From positions 2,418,001 through 2,482,000 of the forward strand of contig OZ252290.1 of assembly GCA_965250105.1 (NCBI GenBank): 64,000 nucleotides of DNA. Direction: 5' to 3'. Source of the stretch: JBCBSK01 sp965250105. GTDB lineage: Bacteria; Pseudomonadota; Alphaproteobacteria; Rhizobiales; Tepidamorphaceae. The position numbers were made by a program, and so were the translations under genes. Positions 43,730 to 51,958 of this stretch are shown piece by piece (position 1 is the stretch's first letter; every line of letters starts with the position of its first letter). Below the pieces are notes generated by a model that worked only from the letters and a program-made list of their open reading frames with translations, was not told where the DNA came from and ran no database searches.

Positions 43730-44835
43730 CCCGACCACCCGAGACCATGCGCGCCATGGTGCTGACCGGCCATGGCGGGCTCGACAAGCTTGTCTACCAC
43801 ATCGACTGGCTGAAGCCGGTGCCCGGCCCCGGCGAGGTCTTGGTCAAGGTCTCTGCTTGCGGGCTCAACAACACGGATGTGAACACCCGCACCGCCTGGT
43901 ATTCCAAGGGCGTGCGCGACGCCACGACCGGCGGCGCGTTTGCCGACGCGGAGAAGCAGGACGCGACCTGGGGCGGCGCGGCCGTGATCTTTCCGCGCAT
44001 CCAGGGCGCCGATGTCGCGGGCACCGTCGAGGCGGTCGGACCGGGCGCTGATCCCGGCCTCGTCGGGCGGCGAGTCCTCATCGATACCTGGCTTCGGGAT
44101 TGGGACGATCCGCTGAACCAGGACAAAGCGGGCTATTTCGGCAGCGAATGCGATGGCGGCTTCGCCGACTATACCAAGATCGACCAGCGCCATGTGCATC
44201 CGATCGATTGTCCGCTGAGCGATGCCGAACTGGCCACCTTCGCGACCTCCTATATCACGGCCGAGAACATGCTGAACCGCGCCGAGGTCGGGCGCGCGGA
44301 CACGGTGCTGATCCCCGGGGCGTCGGGCGGCGTCGGCTCGGCGCTGGTGCAACTGGCGCGCCGCCGGGGCGCCCGCCCGATCGCGCTGTCGACGCCCGAC
44401 AAGGCCGAGCGGCTGCAGGCCATCGGCGCCGAGGCCGTACTGCCGCGCGCGCCCGATGATCTCAAGGTCGCGCTGCGAGACGCCATCGGCACCGACAGCG
44501 TCACCGTCGTCGCCGATGTCGTCGGCGGTCCCTTGTGGCCGGCCCTGATCGACAGCCTGGCCCGTGGCGGGCGCTACACCTGCGCCGGCGCCATCGCCGG
44601 GCCGGTCGTCGATTTCGATCTCAGGACCTTCTATCTGCGCGATCTGACCTTCACGGGGGCGACCGTCGTGCCGCCGGGCGTCTTCGCCCATCTCGTCTCC
44701 TATATCGAGCGCGGCGAGATCCGCCCGCTCCTGGCCGCGACTTACCCGTTGCGCGATCTGCACACCGCCCAGGAGGCCTTCCTGGCCAAGAAGCATGTCG
44801 GCAATATCGTAGTCGTGCCGGAGGCGGCCGCGTGA
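43726..44835 (+). CDS. Medium-chain dehydrogenase/reductase (zinc-independent type)
   Basis: A 369-residue MDR protein with an N-terminal GroES-like domain (P-G-P-G-E-V-L-V-K-V) and a Rossmann domain whose nucleotide loop is G-A-S-G-G-V-G-S-A (about residue 200). The catalytic-zinc G-H-E motif is missing and the usual C-G-x-C-x-T-D is replaced by C-G-L-N-N-T-D, so it probably works without zinc, like quinone oxidoreductases or enoyl reductases. It is coupled on both sides: ATGA with the flavoenzyme gene and GTGA with the first enolase-superfamily gene. Its substrate is presumably an intermediate of the pathway. Confidence 0.9.
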   Translation: MTRPPETMRAMVLTGHGGLDKLVYHIDWLKPVPGPGEVLVKVSACGLNNTDVNTRTAWYSKGVRDATTGGAFADAEKQDATWGGAAVIFPRIQGADVAGTVEAVGPGADPGLVGRRVLIDTWLRDWDDPLNQDKAGYFGSECDGGFADYTKIDQRHVHPIDCPLSDAELATFATSYITAENMLNRAEVGRADTVLIPGASGGVGSALVQLARRRGARPIALSTPDKAERLQAIGAEAVLPRAPDDLKVALRDAIGTDSVTVVADVVGGPLWPALIDSLARGGRYTCAGAIAGPVVDFDLRTFYLRDLTFTGATVVPPGVFAHLVSYIERGEIRPLLAATYPLRDLHTAQEAFLAKKHVGNIVVVPEAAA

Positions 44836-46022
44836 AGATCACGCGCATCGCGGTCCACCGGACCGATCTGCCCTATGTCGGGGGAACCTATGCTTGGGGC
44901 CGCGGGCACGCGATCACGGTGGCGCGCACGACGGTCGTCGTCATCGACACGGATACAGGCCTTTCCGGCTGCGGCGAGTTCTGCCCCTGTGGTGACGCCT
45001 ATATGGAGGCCCATTCGGAAGGCACCGAAGCCGCGGCGCGGCTGATCGCGCCGGCGCTTGTCGGCGAGGACCCGCGCCAGGTCGCGCGGATCGGCGAGAT
45101 CATGGACCATATGCTGCGCGGCCACGGCTATGCCAAGGCGCCGTTCGATGCCGCCTGCTGGGACCTTCTCGGCCAGGCGACCGGGCAGCCCGTTTGGATG
45201 CTGCTCGGCGGCAAGCTGACCGACGGCGCGCCGATGTATCGCGTCGCGCCGCAGAAGCCGCCGGCCGAGATGGCGGCCGAAATGGACCGCCATCGCGCTG
45301 CCGGCTACCGCCAGTTCCAGATCAAGGTCGGCGCCGACTGGGCGGCCGATATCGAGCGCATCCGCGCCACCGTCCCGGCGCTGAAATCCGGCGAGCGCGC
45401 CTTCGCCGATGCCAATCAGGGCTGGCGCGTCGACGAAGCGCTTCAGGTGGCGCGCGCGACCCGCGATCTCGACTTCGTCCTGGAACAGCCCTGCCGGAGC
45501 TATGAGGAATGCCAGCAGGTGCGCCGGCGAACCGATCTGCCCACGAAGCTCGACGAATGCATCACCGACATGCGCATGGCGCACCGCGTGGTCGAGGACA
45601 AGGGCGCCGAGATCGTCTGCCTGAAACTGTCCAAGCAGGGCGGTCTGACGAAGGCGCGGCGGATGCGCGACTATCTCGTCGACAACCGCATCCCGGTGGT
45701 CGCCGAGGACAGCTGGGGCGGCGAGATCGCCACCGCGACGCTGGCCCATTTCGCCGCCTCGACACCGGCCGATTTCCTGATCAACGCGACCGATCTCCAC
45801 AATTACAACACCCGCTCGACCGGCCGTCCGGGGCCCGAAACGCGCGATGGGAAACTATACGCGCCGGATACGCCCGGGCTCGGCGTCGTGCCCGATTTCG
45901 ACAGTCTCGGCCCGCCGGTCGCGGTCTATGGCGATCGGAACCAAGATGGTCGGTTCGGCGAAAGCCGGGTCCATGACGGTCAGGCAGTGGAACGCCGGAT
46001 CGAAGAAAGTGAACGGGTCTGA
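44832..46022 (+). CDS. Enolase-superfamily enzyme 1 (mandelate racemase/muconate lactonizing type)
   Basis: A 396-residue enzyme with a capping domain (about 1-125) and a beta/alpha barrel. Metal ligands are visible: F-A-D-A-N-Q-G-W (Asp), F-V-L-E-Q-P-C (Glu) and T-K-L-D-E-C (Asp/Glu). Acid/base lysines are Q-I-K-V-G on strand 2 and C-L-K-L-S-K-Q-G-G on strand 6. The residue pattern resembles the 4R-hydroxyproline-betaine epimerase (HpbD) and cis-3-hydroxyproline dehydratase branch. It abstracts the proton alpha to a carboxylate, giving epimerisation, dehydration or cycloisomerisation. The GTG start overlaps the preceding stop. It has a charged C-terminal extension absent from the two downstream paralogues. 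Confidence 0.9.
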   Translation: MKITRIAVHRTDLPYVGGTYAWGRGHAITVARTTVVVIDTDTGLSGCGEFCPCGDAYMEAHSEGTEAAARLIAPALVGEDPRQVARIGEIMDHMLRGHGYAKAPFDAACWDLLGQATGQPVWMLLGGKLTDGAPMYRVAPQKPPAEMAAEMDRHRAAGYRQFQIKVGADWAADIERIRATVPALKSGERAFADANQGWRVDEALQVARATRDLDFVLEQPCRSYEECQQVRRRTDLPTKLDECITDMRMAHRVVEDKGAEIVCLKLSKQGGLTKARRMRDYLVDNRIPVVAEDSWGGEIATATLAHFAASTPADFLINATDLHNYNTRSTGRPGPETRDGKLYAPDTPGLGVVPDFDSLGPPVAVYGDRNQDGRFGESRVHDGQAVERRIEESERV

Positions 46023-46023
46023 G

Positions 46024-47136
46024 ATGCGGATCACGACGCTCACGCTCTGGCGCGTGCCGCTCAGGAGCCATGTCCCCTATTACATGGCCGACGGCAAGAC
46101 CTGCGATACGGTCGCGACGATGGTGTTGCGGATCGACACCGACGCCGGCGTCGCGGGCTGGGGCGAAGTGTGCCCGATCCCGGGCTATCTGCCCGCCTAT
46201 GCGGCGGGCGTCGCGCCGGCGCTGGCCGAGCTGGCGGGTGACCTGATCGGTAGCGACCCGATCGGCCCCGAGGCCGTCATGGCCCGGCTCGATGCGAGAC
46301 TGCCGGGCCATCCCTATGCCAAATCGGCGATCGACATCGCGTTGTGGGATATCACGGCCAAGGCCGCCGGCCTGCCGCTCTACGCGCTCTTTGGCGGGCG
46401 GCGGGCGAAAGACCTGCCGCTCTATCATTCGATCACCTGCACCGATCCCGAGGAGATGGCGCGGATCGCCCGCGAGGCGCGAGGCGCCGGGATCACCCAG
46501 TTCCAGGCCAAGCTCGGCCGCGACAAGGATATCGAGGCCGATATCGCGCGGCTGCGGCTGGTGCGCGAGGCCGTCGGTCCGGGGCCGCTGGTCTATGGTG
46601 ACTGGAATTGCGGCGCGACGCGGCTTCACGCGACCCGGGTCGGTCGCGCCGTGGCCGGTCTCGATGTCATGCTGGAACAGCCTTGCGCGACGCTCGACGC
46701 CTGCGCCGCCGTCCGCCGGGCCACGGGGCTCGCCATGAAGATCGACGAGAACGCCCATGATCTCGCGAGCCTGCTCGACGCCCATGCGCTCGGCTGCATG
46801 GATGCGGTGGCGGTCAAGACGTCGAAGTTCGGCGGCCTGTCGGCGGCCCGCCGGGCGCGCGATCTCTGCTGTCATCTCGGCGTGGTGATGTGCATCGAGG
46901 ACACATGGGGCTCGGACATCGTCACCGCGGCCGCCCTGCATCTCGCCACGGCGACGGCGCCGTCCGCGGTGCTCAATGTCTGCGATCTGTCGGGCTATGT
47001 GTCGCCGCGCCTCGATCTCACCGGCCCGGTTCGCGCGAACGGGCATATCGCCGTCTCCGACCGGCCCGGCCTCGGCGTCGCGCCCGACCCCGACTGGCTC
47101 GGCGCCCCGCTCGCCGTCCATGGAGACCCTGCATGA
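46024..47136 (+). CDS. Enolase-superfamily enzyme 2 (mandelate racemase/muconate lactonizing type)
   Basis: A 370-residue paralogue of the preceding gene product. Metal ligands are in V-Y-G-D-W-N (Asp), V-M-L-E-Q-P-C (Glu) and M-K-I-D-E-N (Asp/Glu). Lysines are in Q-A-K-L-G-R-D on strand 2 and A-V-K-T-S-K-F-G-G on strand 6. The capping-domain segment A-G-W-G-E-V-C-P-I-P-G differs from paralogues 1 and 3, so substrate recognition probably differs too. It starts one base after the previous stop codon and ends in an ATGA overlap with paralogue 3. The reaction is undetermined: racemase, epimerase or dehydratase are all possible. Confidence 0.9.
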   Translation: MRITTLTLWRVPLRSHVPYYMADGKTCDTVATMVLRIDTDAGVAGWGEVCPIPGYLPAYAAGVAPALAELAGDLIGSDPIGPEAVMARLDARLPGHPYAKSAIDIALWDITAKAAGLPLYALFGGRRAKDLPLYHSITCTDPEEMARIAREARGAGITQFQAKLGRDKDIEADIARLRLVREAVGPGPLVYGDWNCGATRLHATRVGRAVAGLDVMLEQPCATLDACAAVRRATGLAMKIDENAHDLASLLDAHALGCMDAVAVKTSKFGGLSAARRARDLCCHLGVVMCIEDTWGSDIVTAAALHLATATAPSAVLNVCDLSGYVSPRLDLTGPVRANGHIAVSDRPGLGVAPDPDWLGAPLAVHGDPA

Positions 47137-48271
47137 AGATCACGCGGATTACGGTCTGGCATCTCGATCTGCCGATGACGGAACCCTATCGCTATTCCGG
47201 CGGCCGGCTCGAAGTGCGGGCGCTCGATTCCACCATCCTGCGGATCGATACCGACGACGGCGTCTCGGGCTGGGGCGAGGGCTGCCCCTGGGGGCAGGCC
47301 TATCTGCCGGCGCACGGGCCGGGCATCAGGGCGGCCTATGAGACGTTGGCGCCGGCGCTGATCGGGCAGGATCCGTGCGCGCTCGATCATCTCAACCGGC
47401 TGATGGATGCGACGCTGCCCGGGCATCAGGCGGCGAAATCGCCGGTGGACATCGCCTGCTGGGACATTCTCGGCCAGGTGGCGGGCATGCCGTTGTGGCG
47501 GCTTCTCGGCGGCGCCGGGGCGGCGGGAGAGGGGCCCGACAAGGTGCCGGTCAATTCGTCGATCCCGACTGGCACGCCCGACGAGATGATCGCGCTGATC
47601 GAGCGCGCGCGGTCGAAAGGCTATCGCGTCCATTCCGCCAAGCTCGGCGGCACCGATCCCTCGGCCGATATCGCGCGCATGACCGCCATCGATCAGGCGC
47701 TCAGGCCCGACGAGGCCGTCACCTATGACATCAACCGGGCCTGGACCCCGGCGCTGGCCGTCCAGGTCCTCAACAGCGTGCCGGCGCGCGGCTGGGTCGA
47801 GCAGCCCTGCGAAACGCTTGATCAATGCGCCCATGTGGCCGACCGTGTGCCGCAGCCGATCATGCTGGATGAATGCGTGCACACGGTCGGCGATCATCTC
47901 GACGCCTGGCGGCGCGGTGCCTGCGAGGGCGTCAAGGTGAAGCCGAACCGGGTCGGCGGGCTGACACGGGCGCGGCGCATCCGCGATCTCGGCATCGAGG
48001 TCGGCTGGCGCATGCATATCGAGGATCTCGGCGGCAGCGCGCTGGCCGATACGGCGGCGATCCATCTCGCCGCGTCGACGCCCGAGGAGAACCGGCTGGC
48101 CAGCTGGCTGTGCCATCCGCATCTCGTCGACGATCCCGTTCCGGGCCAGGGCGCGCGCAACCGGGACGGCTTCGCCACCCCGCCGAGCCTGCCCGGTCTC
48201 GGCGTCACGCCCGATCCCGACCGGCTCGGCGATCCCGTCGCGGTCTACCAGCACGAGCACAGGAGAGCATG

Positions 48272-48272
<1 letters not shown>
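47133..48272 (+). CDS. Enolase-superfamily enzyme 3 (mandelate racemase/muconate lactonizing type)
   Basis: A 379-residue third paralogue. Metal ligands are in V-T-Y-D-I-N-R (Asp), W-V-E-Q-P-C (Glu) and I-M-L-D-E-C (Asp/Glu). The strand-2 lysine is in S-A-K-L-G-G. On strand 6 the pattern is V-K-V-K-P-N-R-V-G-G, so an Arg takes the place of the distal Lys seen in paralogue 1. It has the longest loop before the second barrel strand and an extended C-terminus. The start overlaps the previous stop (ATGA), and its own stop overlaps the aminotransferase start (TGATG). All active-site positions look intact, arguing against a decaying duplicate. Confidence 0.9.
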
Positions 48273-49543
<1,271 letters not shown>

Positions 49544-49650
49544 CCGGCATGGCTTCTGGCGGCCGCATCGGATATAAGCCGGCTTAGTTTCTTGCCTGAT
49601 CCACGGCCATCTCTGCCACCGCGGCGTGCGTTGCGCCGCCCGTTGCATGT

Positions 49651-49668
49651 CTGTCATGGCGATTTCAT
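49651..49668 (+). promoter_or_regulatory. Candidate Pho box upstream of the phytase-like gene
   Basis: CTGTCAT (49651-49657), four bases, ATTTCAT (49662-49668): an 18-base PhoB-type tandem repeat with 11-base periodicity. A TATGGA hexamer at 49677-49682 is placed where the -10 of a PhoB-activated promoter would be. The gene begins at 49781. Confidence 0.5.
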
Positions 49669-49780
49669 CGCCCGGCTATGGATCCGTCACCGCTTTGCAG
49701 CAAAAGCGACATGAACCCTCCGGATAAGTCCGTATCGGGCGCGGCGCGCCCGTCCACCGACGGATCGAGGGAGAGGCTTC

Positions 49781-51145
49781 ATGCGCATCATCTACACAAT
49801 TGCCCTGGCTCTGGGCGCGACCACCGCATTGTCCGCGCCGGCGACGGCCGACACCGCTTTCGAGGCGACGCTCGCGGGTCATGCCATCCTGCCGGCGGCG
49901 ACCTTCATCGCCCCGCCCGCCGACGCGCCGGCCTCGCTGGCCATTTCCGGCCGCTATACCGACGCCGCCCAGGGCCGGGTCGACACGGTCGGCGCCGTGG
50001 CCGGCACGTCCTTCCTGAGCCGCGAGGCGCCGCGCCATACCGGCCTCGCCACCCCGTTCCCGGGACAGCCGGTGCAGGGCTTTTCCGGCATCAAGGCGAT
50101 GGGCGACGGCAGCTATTGGGTGCTCGTCGACAACGGCTTCGGCTCCAAGGCGAACTCGCCGGATGCCATGCTTCAGATGCATCGCGTGCGCCCCGACTGG
50201 GAGAGCGGCGTCCTGGCGATCGAGGAAACGCTGTTCCTCAACGACGCCGACCGCGTGCTGCCGTTCAAGATCGAGTTCGACGACAGCGATAGCCGCTATC
50301 TGACCGGCGCCGATTTCGACGTCGAATCCTTCCAGCCGGTCGGCGACCGCATCTTCATCGGCGACGAGTTCGGCCCCTATCTGATCGAGGTCGACATGAC
50401 CGGCACGGTGACCGGCTTCTTCCACACGACCGTCGGCGACACGACCCATGTCTCGCCCGACAATCACGGCCTACGCCTGCCGTCGACGCCGGATGGCGCG
50501 GAGGCGTTCGATGTGCGCCGGTCGCGCGGCTACGAGGGCATGGCGGCCGCGCCCGACGGCTCGGTTCTCTATCCGATGCTCGAAGGGCCGCTGTGGATCG
50601 CCGAGACCGGCGACTGGGAAACCGTCGACGGCCGCCAGGTGTTGCGTATCTTCGAATTCGACGTCGACGGCCGCGCCTTCACCGAGAATTACTGGTTCTA
50701 TCCGCTCGAAACCGCCGGCCATGCCATCGGTGACTTCAACATGATCGACGCGACGACCGGCCTGGTCATCGAGCGCGACGGCCGCGAGGGCATTCCGGCG
50801 CTCGCCTGCGCGGACGGAGCGGCGGCCAACTGCTTCGACGCGCCGGCCGAGTTCAAGCGGGTCTACAAGATCGCCTTCGGCGAGCCGGGCACGATGGTGC
50901 GCAAGATCGGTCATATCGACCTGCTCGACATCGCCGACCCGGAAGGCCATGCCCGCCAGGGCGGCGCCGATGGCCGGTTCACCTTCCCCTTCGTCACCAT
51001 CGAGGACGTCGACATCGTCGACGCCGACCACATCATCGTCGGCAATGACAACAATCTGCCGTTCTCGGCCGGGCGGCTGCCGCGCAAGCAGGACGACAAC
51101 GAGCTGATCCTGCTCAACGTCACCGACTTCCTGGCCGCCGAATAA
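49781..51145 (+). CDS. Exported phytase-like esterase domain protein
   Basis: A 454-residue protein with a Sec signal peptide (about 1-23, ending T-A-D) and a beta-propeller of the esterase-like-activity-of-phytase family. Characteristic segments are G-F-S-G-I-K-A-M-G-D-G-S-Y-W, F-D-V-E-S-F, D-E-F-G-P-Y-L-I-E-V and Y-E-G-M-A-A-A-P-D. Family members are predicted phosphoesterases, but few have been tested. The Pho-box-like element upstream supports a role in phosphate acquisition. GGGAGAG lies before the ATG. Single gene, followed by a perfect hairpin at 51194. It is not obviously linked to the catabolic cluster that ends 237 bases upstream. Confidence 0.85.
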   Translation: MRIIYTIALALGATTALSAPATADTAFEATLAGHAILPAATFIAPPADAPASLAISGRYTDAAQGRVDTVGAVAGTSFLSREAPRHTGLATPFPGQPVQGFSGIKAMGDGSYWVLVDNGFGSKANSPDAMLQMHRVRPDWESGVLAIEETLFLNDADRVLPFKIEFDDSDSRYLTGADFDVESFQPVGDRIFIGDEFGPYLIEVDMTGTVTGFFHTTVGDTTHVSPDNHGLRLPSTPDGAEAFDVRRSRGYEGMAAAPDGSVLYPMLEGPLWIAETGDWETVDGRQVLRIFEFDVDGRAFTENYWFYPLETAGHAIGDFNMIDATTGLVIERDGREGIPALACADGAAANCFDAPAEFKRVYKIAFGEPGTMVRKIGHIDLLDIADPEGHARQGGADGRFTFPFVTIEDVDIVDADHIIVGNDNNLPFSAGRLPRKQDDNELILLNVTDFLAAE

Positions 51146-51521
51146 CATGGCGACACGGTCGCGCGGACCGATGGTCCCGCGACATTTTGCGTAGGTAACG
51201 CGCCGTATCGGCGGCGCGTTACCGTCGCGACGGACCGCGAAACCGGCCCGTCGCGGCTCTTCACCTGTTGCAATTGCCGGCTCAATCTCCCATGTATCCG
51301 CCTGGGACGTGCCCGCGACTTGGAATGGGCGTGTCCGCAGATATTCGGCTAGACTGCGCTTCCCTGGGCGGCGGCGTGTATCGGCACAAGGTCCGACACG
51401 CGGCAACAGGGTGGAGACGATCTTTTCCGGACAGTCTGTGACCTCAGGGGAGCGCATCACGCATGCGTTGCGCGAGGTCGTATTCCAAGCAAATCGTGCT
51501 GACCGGGAAAGGACCCAGACA
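51146..51521. other. Intergenic region and probable long 5-prime leader of the cold-shock gene
   Basis: 376 bases. Contains the hairpin at 51194 and a likely untranslated leader before the cold-shock gene. I could not find a well-spaced promoter pair; TTGGAA (51320) and TAGACT (51350) are 24 bases apart, too far. Confidence 0.35.
51194..51223. terminator. Perfect hairpin after the phytase-like gene
   Basis: 12-base arms GGTAACGCGCCG / CGGCGCGTTACC (51194-51205 and 51212-51223) with a six-base loop. No T run on either strand, so it may stabilise the 3-prime end or act with Rho. Confidence 0.5.
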
Positions 51522-51734
51522 ATGCGCATCAACGGAACCGTGAAGTTCTTCAACCATGATCGCGGCTTCGGCTTCATCGCGCCGGACGACGGCGGCAAGG
51601 ACGTGTTCGTGCACGCCACCGCCCTGCAGCGCGCCGGCATTCCGGCCATCAATGACGGCGACAAGGTCACCTTCGAAGTCGAAGACGACCGTCGCGGCCG
51701 CGGCAAGCAGGCCACCAATGTCGAAATGGCCTGA
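51522..51734 (+). CDS. cspA: Cold-shock domain protein (CspA family)
   Basis: A 70-residue single cold-shock domain that binds single-stranded RNA/DNA and melts RNA structure. RNP1 is R-G-F-G-F-I-A (about residues 15-21) and RNP2 is D-V-F-V-H-A-T (about 29-35); N-G-T-V-K-F-F begins the domain. Length is standard. The ATG at 51522 has GGGAAAGGA upstream; in-frame sequence before it is non-coding leader. Two hairpins follow, the second a proper terminator. A cold-responsive leader is common in this family but is not shown here. Confidence 0.95.
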   Translation: MRINGTVKFFNHDRGFGFIAPDDGGKDVFVHATALQRAGIPAINDGDKVTFEVEDDRRGRGKQATNVEMA

Positions 51735-51754
51735 CGCCATCTGACATAGCGGCA

Positions 51755-51780
51755 TCGGGCCAGTCTTTGGACCGGCCCGA
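51755..51780 (+). repeat. Hairpin immediately after the cold-shock gene
   Basis: TCGGGCC (51755-51761) pairs with GGCCCGA (51774-51780). It precedes the true terminator and may protect the 3-prime end. Confidence 0.55.
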
Positions 51781-51798
51781 CGAGTCGCCTGTCGACAG

Positions 51799-51834
51799 AT
51801 CCCGGATCGCCTCGCGGTCCGGGATTTTCTTTTT
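51799..51834 (+). terminator. Rho-independent terminator of the cold-shock gene
   Basis: 8-base arms ATCCCGGA / TCCGGGAT (51799-51806 and 51818-51825) with an 11-base loop, followed directly by TTTTCTTTTT. Confidence 0.88.
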
Positions 51835-51958
51835 GCCGGCGTAGGAGTGGCGCCGATTTAGAATTGTGACAGTTTGACCCTTGCGGGCCGTCAATGCGCG
51901 CGACGGCTCGCTCGGGCAGGTTTCCGACGGATCTCATCGACCGTGCCGGGAGCCCGAC

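Noticed and set aside
51320..51355. TTGGAA and TAGACT as a sigma-70 promoter for the cold-shock gene
   Set aside because: The 24-base spacer is too long for sigma-70.
51874..51894. TTGAC-N11-GTCAA as an FNR/Dnr-type site for the molybdoenzyme gene
   Set aside because: FNR-family sites need a four-base spacer. Eleven bases is too wide, and short dyads are expected by chance.
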